Shown one piece after another: positions 57,232 to 64,000 of a stretch of DNA of 64,000 bases (positions are counted from its first letter, which is position 1; each line of letters begins with the position of its first letter). The DNA lies in contig NZ_WITC01000078.1 of the NCBI RefSeq assembly GCF_009601505.1, forward strand, positions 36,533 through 100,532, given 5' to 3'. Below the pieces are notes generated by a model that saw only the letters and a list, made by a program, of their open reading frames with translations, ran no database searches and had not been told where the DNA came from. This DNA comes from Sinorhizobium terangae (GTDB lineage Bacteria > Pseudomonadota > Alphaproteobacteria > Rhizobiales > Rhizobiaceae). The position numbers and the translations under genes were made by a program.

Positions 57232-57822
57232 TCACCCGCCGTTCATCTGCCGTAGCTTTGTAATGAATTCTTGCGGCCGGAGCCAGATGCCGGGCGTCTT
57301 ATACCCCATTGAACGCGCAATCTCCGCCACGAAGGCGTTGCAGTTATAGAGGGACGCGTGCCAGAAGCGGGACTTCGCCTTGAGCTTGCGAATGTTCGCG
57401 ACGACTTCCTGGTACTCGTCCTCCGTCAGCAGAACGCGCCAGCTTGCCGACCGGTATTCTTCTTCCAGGTCGCCGTCGCTCGCTCCGGTCTCGGCTGGGA
57501 CCGGCAGGAAATGGCCCATGACGTACGGTGCGGTATCGAGCGTCGCCGGGGCGAGTCCCGCAACCTCCGGATTGATCATTGCTCCGGCCTTGTTCGTGCG
57601 CCCGAAAATCACATAGGAGTGACCATAACTGAGCGCGTAGCGGGAGCGGAATTCGATGAAGTAGCCGTGCTCGCTCTGCTGAGACTTTCGGGCCAATTTC
57701 GCCCCGGTCGCGTCGATACTCGAAACAAAACGCGGTTGGGGAGCCTTGTCTTCGGTTTGACATGCTGCAGTGGCCATTGCGAGCAGGACCACAAGCGATA
57801 TACGACCTCGTTTAAGCGTCAT
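57232..57822 (-). CDS. putative lipoprotein with a permuted papain-like (NlpC/P60-type) signature
   Basis: A 196-residue protein with a signal sequence and a lipobox-like end (MATAACQ, Cys21), so probably a lipoprotein. The mature part contains a conserved-looking His in SYGHSYVIFG (His68) and a later Asn-Cys pair in YNCNAFVAEIARSMG (Cys161). The order His before Cys, with the Cys at the start of a helix, is what circularly permuted NlpC/P60-like (YiiX/YaeF, LRAT-type) hydrolases show. This is a fold guess, not a firm family call. It is a single gene near two other envelope proteins. Confidence 0.6.
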   Translation of the reverse strand: MTLKRGRISLVVLLAMATAACQTEDKAPQPRFVSSIDATGAKLARKSQQSEHGYFIEFRSRYALSYGHSYVIFGRTNKAGAMINPEVAGLAPATLDTAPYVMGHFLPVPAETGASDGDLEEEYRSASWRVLLTEDEYQEVVANIRKLKAKSRFWHASLYNCNAFVAEIARSMGYKTPGIWLRPQEFITKLRQMNGG

Positions 57823-57926
57823 TACTACGCTCTATCTCCCGAGCTCTGATGAGCGCAAAGTTGAAAGCCAACTCCTGCGAGTCTGTGGCTTCCGCGCTGT
57901 AGATCTTAAGCCGGTGTGGCCATGAA

Positions 57927-57960
57927 TAAAAACGTGGGAAGGGTCGCGAGACCCTCCCCG
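57927..57960 (-). terminator. terminator of the small lipoprotein gene
   Basis: On the minus strand AGGGTC-TCGC-GACCCT with flanking G/C pairs is followed by CCACG and TTTTT. It lies 15-50 bases after the stop of the 44-codon gene. Confidence 0.7.
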
Positions 57961-57974
57961 CGCAAAGATCAAAT

Positions 57975-58109
57975 TTACTTATAGACTGGTGCCTGTTCTA
58001 CCGGCGCTGCCGGTGGCGGGGCCTTCCCCTTGCCTTTGCCAATCGTCCCGCAAGCGCTCAGGCTGGCGACCGAAAACAACGCAATCATCACGATTAGAAT
58101 TCTGCTCAT
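57975..58109 (-). CDS. 44-residue small lipoprotein
   Basis: MSRILIVMIALFSVASLSAC gives a short signal with a good lipobox (LSAC, Cys20). The mature part is only 24 residues: GTIGKGKGKA, a proline/alanine run and a C-terminal VYK. AAAGGAC lies ahead of the ATG, and a Rho-independent terminator follows. The Lys/Gly/Pro-rich tail recalls entericidin-like or small alphaproteobacterial lipoproteins, but no family is claimed. Small size makes it easy to miss. Confidence 0.7.
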   Translation of the reverse strand: MSRILIVMIALFSVASLSACGTIGKGKGKAPPPAAPVEQAPVYK

Positions 58110-58299
58110 CAAGAAGTCCTTTCCTCAATACTCGGAATGGGTTATCGAAGGCAACATTTGAAGTAATAGTGGCGATTTGCGACTCGGCCTAGTGCAGAAA
58201 GGACACAGTTGCCATCCGGTTTGTCGTTGTCGGACTTTCAACGGTGTCCCAAAAACACACAGCTTCATCATTTATACCGAAAATTGAGGGGAAACACCA

Positions 58300-58896
58300 T
58301 CAGATGATCAATACCTCCGTGCCGACGGGCGTGCGGCTGTAAAGATCGACAATATCCTCGTTCGTCATGCGGATGCAGCCGTTCGAAACCGCGTGGCCAA
58401 TCGTCCACGGCTCGTTCGTTCCGTGCACGCGGAACATGGTGTCCTGCCCGCCGCGGTAGAGATAAAGGGCCGAAGCGCCCAGCGGATTGTGCGGTCCGCC
58501 GGAGACGCCGCCTGCATATTGCGCCAGGTGCGGCTTGCGTTTGATCATGCTGGCGGTCGGTGTCCATGAGGGCCACTCCGCCTTGCGGCCGACGACCGCC
58601 CTGCCTTTCATCGTCAGGCCCTGTTCTCCGACGCCGATCCCGTAGCGCGTAGCCCAACCGCCCTCTTCGACCGCATAGAGGTAACGCTCGTTCGTGTCGA
58701 CGACGAGCGTTCCGGGCGCTTCGTATCCCTCGTAGCGGACGTGCCGCCTTCGATAGCGCGGATCGATGCCGGAGGAGTCTCCGAACAGGGATGGAACGGG
58801 CACCCCCATTCCTTGCCAGGTTGTACTACATCCAGAGGTCAACAGAGCCAGACCGCTCAAAACGAGCATCCGGCGCGTAATTTGGTCATTGTCCAT
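58300..58896 (-). CDS. L,D-transpeptidase (YkuD domain)
   Basis: A 198-residue envelope enzyme that crosslinks peptidoglycan stem peptides or attaches proteins to them. The N-terminus is a signal sequence ending SGCS (possible lipid anchor at Cys23). The YkuD domain shows the catalytic motif His158...His168-x3-NGCIRM with nucleophile Cys174, and GPHNPLGASALYLY before it. ATG 58896 is chosen because the hydrophobic signal starts right after it; an upstream in-frame ATG at 59040 would add 48 residues that hide the signal. Confidence 0.9.
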   Translation of the reverse strand: MDNDQITRRMLVLSGLALLTSGCSTTWQGMGVPVPSLFGDSSGIDPRYRRRHVRYEGYEAPGTLVVDTNERYLYAVEEGGWATRYGIGVGEQGLTMKGRAVVGRKAEWPSWTPTASMIKRKPHLAQYAGGVSGGPHNPLGASALYLYRGGQDTMFRVHGTNEPWTIGHAVSNGCIRMTNEDIVDLYSRTPVGTEVLII

Positions 58897-59085
58897 CTTT
58901 ACCTGCTGAGCAAATCGGTGCGCCCCGGATTCGTCTTTAACATCGCGGCGCGCGCCGGCCAAGTCTTGCGCATCGATTAAGGCGGCTGGAGAGGATAGAA
59001 AGTTGGAAAGGACTACATCTTTGCTTGCGGGCGAAAGCATATGTGGGGCAAGCGTGGTATATCTGTAACGGGGCCCACTGGCTGC

Positions 59086-59172
59086 TTGCTTAAATCCGAG
59101 CCGATTTGAGGATAAAATATGCAGTAATTCAAAGCGCTAGAGCGTGCGTTGCGCGTCTGATTTGAGGCGCCA
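59086..59172. repeat. mosaic repeat
   Basis: GCTTAAATCCGAGCCGATTTGAGG, then ATATGCAGTAATTCAAAG and CGCTAGAGCGTGCGTTGCG. Same core as 30992 and 39634. The rest of the 58897-59333 gap shows nothing recognised. Confidence 0.72.
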
Positions 59173-59333
59173 CACTGCTGTTCGGGCGAATGTACGGGAG
59201 CGGGATCAACAGGCGTGTCTCGGGAGCTTGCCAGGATTTTCGGGTCGTTGAGGCGGATGCTGCTCTTCAGTGAAACGTCTTGCGGCGCTGTGCCTACTCG
59301 ATTAGGTCGGGGCAAAACAACAAGGATAGAGAA

Positions 59334-60089
59334 ATGAAACTTGGCTTCGAGGGGAAGGTTGCGGTCGTGACCGGTGCGGGTTCCGGAATTGGCGCGGCTG
59401 TTTCCCTGCAACTCGGTAGTGAGGGGGCTGAGGTCGTCGTTGCCGACCTGGATGCTGACGCCGCGCGCCGAACCGCCGCCGAGATTCGTTCGCATGGCGG
59501 CAAGGCCCACGACTTCGTCGTCGACGTGGCCGATGCCGAAGCGGTGGAAAACTTGGTGAAGTTCGCCGTCGAGAAATGCGGCGGCCTGCATCTGGCTGTC
59601 AACAACGCCGGCATCGATGGCATCCGCAAGGCGACGGGCGACTATCCGCTCGACGAGTGGCACAAGGTGATGAACGTCAACCTGAATGGCGTCTTTTACT
59701 GCATGAAGCACGAGATCGCCGCCATGCTGGCTGAGGGCGGCGGCGCGATCGTCAACATGTCTTCCATTCTCGGCTCGGTTGGCCTGCCGACCTCAGCCGC
59801 CTATACCGCGGCCAAGCACGGGATCGTCGGACTGACGAAGGTTGCGGCGATCGAATATGCGCGGATGGGCATCCGCATCAATGCTGTCGGTCCCGGTTGG
59901 ATCGAAACGCCGCTCCTGTCGGAACATGCCGACATCGCGAGCACCCGGCGCATGATGTCGCTGCAGCCGATGGGGAGGCGCGGCAAGCCGGAGGAGGTGG
60001 CGTCCCTCGTGTGTTTCCTCCTGTCCGAACAGGCGAGCTTCATCACCGGAAGCATCCATTTGGTGGATGGCGCTTACACCGCGCACTGA
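59334..60089 (+). CDS. SDR family oxidoreductase
   Basis: A 251-residue short-chain dehydrogenase: TGAGSGIG, ADLD at the end of beta-2 (an acidic residue there favours NAD over NADP), NNAGID, catalytic Ser in NMSSILG, YTAAK, and GPGWIETP. AAGGATAGAG precedes the ATG. It lies upstream of, and parallel to, a LacI-type gene and an amino acid transporter, but a 283-base gap with a LacI-like operator separates them, so it is a separate unit. Confidence 0.9.
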   Translation: MKLGFEGKVAVVTGAGSGIGAAVSLQLGSEGAEVVVADLDADAARRTAAEIRSHGGKAHDFVVDVADAEAVENLVKFAVEKCGGLHLAVNNAGIDGIRKATGDYPLDEWHKVMNVNLNGVFYCMKHEIAAMLAEGGGAIVNMSSILGSVGLPTSAAYTAAKHGIVGLTKVAAIEYARMGIRINAVGPGWIETPLLSEHADIASTRRMMSLQPMGRRGKPEEVASLVCFLLSEQASFITGSIHLVDGAYTAH

Positions 60090-60290
60090 GGGGCGGCGCG
60101 GTTTCGGCCGTCCCGCGAACTTCTCAGTTGATGCGTACGACGCGAAGCAGCGAAGCGGACCTTGCCTTAATTTGATTGCCGGCTCCTGAGGCGACGGTGC
60201 TGACCGCGATTGCCATTCTGCCTTCTGCGAGGGCGACCAAAACGGTGCGGCCACTGTGGGCACATCGCGGTCGTCTCGCCGCCTCGTCAT

Positions 60291-60342
60291 CAATAAAAAC
60301 GTTTATATTTTCGTTGAAATCGTTTTTATTGCCTGCTAGTGA
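60291..60342 (+). promoter_or_regulatory. promoter with paired LacI-type boxes upstream of the regulator gene
   Basis: CAATAAAAACG (60291-60301) and CGTTTTTATTG (60321-60331) form a perfect 11-bp inverted repeat. Each arm ends at a CG step, and the two CG steps are about 20-21 bases (two helical turns) apart. A promoter TTGAAA (60314-60319), 17-base spacer, TAGTGA (60337-60342) overlaps them. This fits autorepression by the following gene. Confidence 0.6.
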
Positions 60343-60372
60343 TCATCGAGTTGCCAAGGTCGGGGGAGGAGC

Positions 60373-61443
60373 ATGGCCGCGGACAATCGCACAGCGCGCC
60401 ATAGTGCGCCGCCGACCATCAAGACGCTCGCCGACATCACCGGCTATTCGATCGCCACCATTTCGAAGGCGCTGCGTGGGTCGCCCGTGGTCGCAGCCGC
60501 GACCCGGGAGACAATCTTCAGGGCGGCGCGCGAGGTTGGTTACCAGGCCAATGCGCGCGGCATGGCGCTCAGAACCGGCAGGACCCGCCAGGCGGCGGTG
60601 CTAATGCCCGTGACCGCGGCGCAGAACTACGAATGGGACGGCGTCGAATATACCCAGATCCTGAGCGGCATCAGCCAGGCGCTGGAGGGCAGCGATTATC
60701 GCATGTCCGTCCATGTCGTACGGGACGCGGCCGATGGCTGCGACGTAGCGCGCCGGGTTATCGACCAGGGCCTTGCCGACGGACTGATCTTTTCAGGCAT
60801 CCTCGTCGACGATCCGCGCATCGATTTTCTGGTGGAGCGCGGCTTTCCCTTCGTGTCGCTCGGACGTTGTCGCAAGACGCTCGACTATGCCTCTGTCGAT
60901 ATCGACAACGAATGGGCCGCGCACGCCGCGACTGCGAGACTGATTGCCGGGGGGCATCGCCGCATCGCCCTCGTCAATCCCGAGCGGCGCCTTTCCTATG
61001 CCCTTGACAGGATAGACGGATTCGCGCGCGCCTTTTGCGAGGCGGGGCTGCGGGCGTCGAGCGACCTTGTTGTCGAAGGGGATCTTTCGACGCATTTCGG
61101 CAGGGAAAGCGCCGTTCGTCTTTTGCAGGCGGCGGAGCCGCCGACGGCTTTCGTCTGCATCAACGAATCGACAACGCTCGGCGTGCTCTCGGCGCTCGGC
61201 AGTCTCCGGCGGCAGGTCGGCGCCGACATCGACGTCATCGCCTATGACGACATCAATGTCAGCGTCTATTTCACCCCGCCCATCACCACCTTCTACCAGC
61301 CGATCGAGGTTCTCGGGCGTACGCTCGGCGAATTCCTGCTGCGGCGCATGGCGGGCGAGGAGCCGAACGCGCTCAGGCAGGTCTTCAGGCCGACGCTGAT
61401 CGAGCGCCAGCCGGACAATCTCGGCGGGCGTCTCGTCGGGTAG
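60373..61443 (+). CDS. LacI-family transcriptional regulator
   Basis: A 356-residue regulator: helix-turn-helix KTLADITGYSIATISKALRG, hinge with ANARGMALRTG, and an effector domain (QAAVLMPVT, YTQILSGISQAL, IAYDDINVS). GGAGGAGC precedes the ATG. The binding-protein gene of an amino acid transporter follows after 30 bases in the same direction, so the regulator is probably cotranscribed with the transporter. LacI-type control of a polar amino acid transporter is less common than GntR or LysR control. Confidence 0.9.
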   Translation: MAADNRTARHSAPPTIKTLADITGYSIATISKALRGSPVVAAATRETIFRAAREVGYQANARGMALRTGRTRQAAVLMPVTAAQNYEWDGVEYTQILSGISQALEGSDYRMSVHVVRDAADGCDVARRVIDQGLADGLIFSGILVDDPRIDFLVERGFPFVSLGRCRKTLDYASVDIDNEWAAHAATARLIAGGHRRIALVNPERRLSYALDRIDGFARAFCEAGLRASSDLVVEGDLSTHFGRESAVRLLQAAEPPTAFVCINESTTLGVLSALGSLRRQVGADIDVIAYDDINVSVYFTPPITTFYQPIEVLGRTLGEFLLRRMAGEEPNALRQVFRPTLIERQPDNLGGRLVG

Positions 61444-61473
61444 GCAAATCAATTCACAACGGAGGAGAAAGAC

Positions 61474-62220
61474 GTGAAGATATTTGTGATTGCGCTAGCG
61501 CTGTCGGCCCTGGCAACCGGCGTGGCTCATGCCGCCGACCTCGGCGGCAAGCTCCTGAAAATCGGCTCGGATACCACATCGCCGCCGATGGAAAGCATCG
61601 ACCCGGCAACCGGCCAGATCGTCGGCTTTGATGTCGACGTCGTCAACGCGATCTGCGCCAAGATCAACTGTCAGGCGGAATTCGTGACCACGGGCTGGGA
61701 CGGCATCTTCGCGGCACTCGACCAGGGCAATTTCGACCTCGTCGCCTCCGGCGTCTCGATCACGGACGAGCGCAAGAAGGCTATGGATTTCTCCGAGCCC
61801 TACATCGTCAACAGCCAGGCCGTGCTGGTGCGCGTCGAGGATCAGGCCGCGTCCCTCGACGATTTCATGGCCAAGGGCAAAAAGCTTTCCGCCCAGGCCA
61901 ACACGACCGACGCGCAGGTCGCCGAGGGTGTCGTCGGCAAGGAGAACGTCGTCGCCTATGACAGTTTCAGCGCGGCGATCATCGCGCTCAAAAACAGGGA
62001 TGTGGACGGCGTCGTCATCAACGGCGCCAATGCGGCGGCCTACGAGCGTGAATTCGCCGGCGAGCTCGTCGTCGGCATCAAGGACCTCGAATCTGACCCG
62101 CTCGGCCTCGTCTTCCGCAAGGGCGACACCAATGTCGCCGCCTTCAACGAAGGGCTGAAGATGATCAAGGATGACGGCACGTTGGCTCAACTGGTCGATA
62201 AGTACTGGGGCCTCAAGTAA
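61474..62220 (+). CDS. polar amino acid ABC transporter substrate-binding protein
   Basis: A 248-residue SBP_bac_3 family periplasmic protein with a clear signal peptide (ALALSALATGVAHA). Family marks are IGSDTTSPPMES, GFDVDVVNAIC, GWDGIFAALDQGNFDLV, and the C-terminal KMIKDDGTLAQLVDKYWG. The start is GTG behind GGAGGAG. A perfect 11-bp stem-loop follows the stop, before the permease gene. Confidence 0.92.
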   Translation: MKIFVIALALSALATGVAHAADLGGKLLKIGSDTTSPPMESIDPATGQIVGFDVDVVNAICAKINCQAEFVTTGWDGIFAALDQGNFDLVASGVSITDERKKAMDFSEPYIVNSQAVLVRVEDQAASLDDFMAKGKKLSAQANTTDAQVAEGVVGKENVVAYDSFSAAIIALKNRDVDGVVINGANAAAYEREFAGELVVGIKDLESDPLGLVFRKGDTNVAAFNEGLKMIKDDGTLAQLVDKYWGLK

Positions 62221-62238
62221 GCAGGCCGCCGACACACC

Positions 62239-62266
62239 GTCCCGGAGCGCCTTTCCGCTCCGGGAC
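62239..62266 (+). terminator. intercistronic stem-loop after the amino acid binding-protein gene
   Basis: GTCCCGGAGCG (62239-62249), loop CCTTTC, CGCTCCGGGAC (62256-62266). It is the third such hairpin directly behind a binding-protein gene in this window. Confidence 0.75.
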
Positions 62267-62293
62267 CACCCACAACATCCCCCGGAGGAATGA

Positions 62294-63946
62294 ATGTCGT
62301 TCCTGAGAAGCGTGCGGCCCAGCAACCTGATCATTCTGACCGCGCTGCCATTCATCATCTATCTCTTTGCTTCCTCCGGCGACTACCAGCGCTCGCTGAG
62401 GGCGATACTCGGCGTCGAGAATGGTTCCTCCGCCTTTGTTCCAGGCTTCCTGGCGTTGATGATTGCGTTTTCGTCCGGCGTCTCCGTCCTGCTCTTTTCG
62501 CGGGCGAAGGCGCGTTATGCGCGGCTGGTGACGGCAGCCGCCATTCTCAATCTTGTTGCCGCCATCGTCCTTGTCCTGAGCGGCGCCATTCATCCCTTTA
62601 TTGCCTCCGTCGCCGCCAATGCCGTCGATCCCTTTACGTCGTCAATCGTGGTCAAGGGCGTCACGCCGCGCCAACTGACGGAGGCGGCCGATCTTGCGGT
62701 CCGCAGCGTCGAAGCCATGCTTTTTCCCGCCTATTTCGCGGTGACGCTGCTGGGGCTCGCCCTCTTCTTTGCCGGCATGCGCAAGAGCCTCGCTGCCGAT
62801 AATCGCCTGCGGCGAGCCGGCGGCTGGATCCTCGGTCTCGTCAACGGCGCGGGTTTGATCTTCGTCCTGTTCTTCGCTCACATCGCCTTTGCCGCCGGCG
62901 TCGCGACGACGATCCGCGCAGCCATCACCGCCTATATTCTCGCGGCGATCATAGGGCTCATCTGGGTCGGCTTGCTGCAGCTGCACTATACCGCGCGCAC
63001 CAGCCTGCTTTTCGCACTCGCGACGCTCGCCCTCGCCCTCGTCTCCGCCTGGTTTCTGCTGCAGCCGCGCCAGGCCTATGTGCTTGCTGGCTCGCTTGAC
63101 GGCAAGGTAGCGATCGTCAGCAGGACGCCATCCAGCCTGATCACCGCCGTGCGCTTCGGCCAGTACCCGGGCGCACCCGAAAAGGAAAGCGCGGTCAGGA
63201 CTTTCCTTGGGCCCGCCGAGGCGATCGCGGCGGCGGAAAACAAGGAAGTGACAGCAGCGCTTCTGCCGCGGGCGACGGTTCCGGCCGGCTGGCCCGTTCT
63301 CTGGGAGACCGAAACCCTGAACGACAGCGATCGATCGGCGGGCATCACACTTGCGGTGCTCGCGATCATCGTCGGCCTGCTCACCTTCGGCGGCTATCTG
63401 CATCGCCGCCACCCGCTGGCGATCGGCTCGGAATTCGTCGTCGACACAATTCGCGGCATACCGATGCTGGTGATCGTGCTCTATGTCGGCCTGCCATTGA
63501 GCGGAGCCCTCAAGGACGCCACGCAAGGGGTGCTCGATCCGCCCAACCTGATGCGCGGCATCGTCGCGATGGCGCTTGCCTATTCGGCCTATCTTGCTGA
63601 AATCTTCCGCTCGGGCATCAACGCCATTCCCATCGGCCAGATCGAGGCGGCCCGCAGCATCGGCCTCAACCGCTGGCAGACGGCGCGCCTCGTCGTGCTG
63701 CCGCAGGCCTTCCGGATCATCATCCCGCCCCTCGGCAACGAATTGATCGCCATTTTGAAGGACACGTCGCTGCTGTCGATTCTGTCGATCCGCGACATCA
63801 CCCAACGTATGCGCGAGTTCCAGTCAGCGAGCTTTCTGCCGTTTGCGCCCTATAACTCGGCGGCGATCTTTTACATCTTCCTGACGCTTGCCGCGGCAAG
63901 CCTCGTCAACGTGATCGAGCGGAAATATGACATCAAGCACCGATAG
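62294..63946 (+). CDS. amino acid ABC transporter permease with a long extra N-terminal membrane domain
   Basis: A 550-residue permease, about twice the usual 220-280. Residues 1 to about 255 form seven extra hydrophobic helices. Residues 256-345 are a soluble segment (GSLDGKVAIVSRTP, then EAIAAAENKEVTAALLPR) that resembles a piece of an SBP_bac_3 protein. From about residue 350 the normal HisM/GlnP-type domain follows, with the EAA loop EAARSIGLNRWQTARLVVLPQAF. GGAGGA precedes the ATG. A second permease is missing before the window ends; the ATP-binding gene probably lies beyond it. The last 54 bases hold no recognised feature. Confidence 0.9.
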   Translation: MSFLRSVRPSNLIILTALPFIIYLFASSGDYQRSLRAILGVENGSSAFVPGFLALMIAFSSGVSVLLFSRAKARYARLVTAAAILNLVAAIVLVLSGAIHPFIASVAANAVDPFTSSIVVKGVTPRQLTEAADLAVRSVEAMLFPAYFAVTLLGLALFFAGMRKSLAADNRLRRAGGWILGLVNGAGLIFVLFFAHIAFAAGVATTIRAAITAYILAAIIGLIWVGLLQLHYTARTSLLFALATLALALVSAWFLLQPRQAYVLAGSLDGKVAIVSRTPSSLITAVRFGQYPGAPEKESAVRTFLGPAEAIAAAENKEVTAALLPRATVPAGWPVLWETETLNDSDRSAGITLAVLAIIVGLLTFGGYLHRRHPLAIGSEFVVDTIRGIPMLVIVLYVGLPLSGALKDATQGVLDPPNLMRGIVAMALAYSAYLAEIFRSGINAIPIGQIEAARSIGLNRWQTARLVVLPQAFRIIIPPLGNELIAILKDTSLLSILSIRDITQRMREFQSASFLPFAPYNSAAIFYIFLTLAAASLVNVIERKYDIKHR

Positions 63947-64000
63947 AGCCGACCGAATCGCTTCGTTTTCGGCCGGATCGCAGATCCGTTACGAACGGAG

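Overview
The window looks like a GC-rich alphaproteobacterial replicon of the Sinorhizobium/Ensifer type. The reasons are the dctA/dctB/dctD C4-dicarboxylate locus with its sigma-54 promoter, the RepA/RepB-type partition pair, a GTTC-N7-GTTC LexA box, and many copies of the palindromic intergenic mosaic repeats typical of rhizobia. In S. meliloti dctABD lie on the pSymB chromid, so a chromid-like replicon is plausible, but the sequence alone does not prove it. No rRNA, tRNA, CRISPR array or intact insertion sequence was seen.

Layout. 1-3.9 kb: a catabolic operon (aldehyde dehydrogenase cut by the window edge, proline-racemase-superfamily enzyme, two SDRs). 3.9-6.6 kb: small stress-type genes (cupin, SPW protein, dodecin) among mosaic repeats and decayed coding sequence. 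6.6-10.8 kb: a sigma-54 activator, a flavin monooxygenase behind a clear -24/-12 promoter, and a small gene under a LexA box. 11-14.4 kb: divergent katG/oxyR. 14.6-18.4 kb: a molybdenum hydroxylase pair whose iron-sulfur subunit carries an in-frame amber codon, plus an AraC regulator. 18.6-23.4 kb: dctD, dctB and dctA. 23.5-27.8 kb: a LuxR-type response regulator and a 1125-residue NCS1-permease/histidine-kinase/receiver fusion. 27.9-31.6 kb: OsmC, a stand-alone ATP-dependent DNA ligase, a sorbosone-dehydrogenase-like protein and a small membrane protein. 31.8-37.5 kb: the urea transporter urtABCDE.

37.8-44.6 kb: a hypothetical gene, a LacI regulator and a CUT2-type sugar ABC transporter. 44.8-47.1 kb: repA and repB without repC, with a parS-like palindrome inside repB. 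47.1-51 kb: VOC protein, ferritin-like Tat protein, acyltransferase, DoxX protein. 51.2-54 kb: an FtsK-type DNA translocase without N-terminal membrane segments. 54.1-54.8 kb: a VapBC-like toxin-antitoxin pair. 54.8-57.1 kb: an operon of a methyltransferase-like membrane protein, a lipoyl-less E2-like acyltransferase and an SDR fused to a SEC-C motif. 57.2-58.9 kb: three envelope proteins. 59.3-64 kb: an SDR, a LacI regulator and a polar amino acid ABC transporter that runs off the window.

Together the content is mainly nutrient uptake (dicarboxylates, urea, sugar, amino acid), each system beside its own sensor or repressor, and oxidative or general stress defence. In all three ABC operons a stem-loop sits directly behind the binding-protein gene. 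A cupin gene and a VOC gene 43 kb apart share a nearly identical MerR/SoxR-type promoter. The points most worth a second look are the NCS1-transporter histidine kinase, the amber codon in the molybdenum-hydroxylase small subunit, the SOS-box microprotein, the shared SoxR-like promoter pair, and the repC-less repAB with its internal parS-like site.
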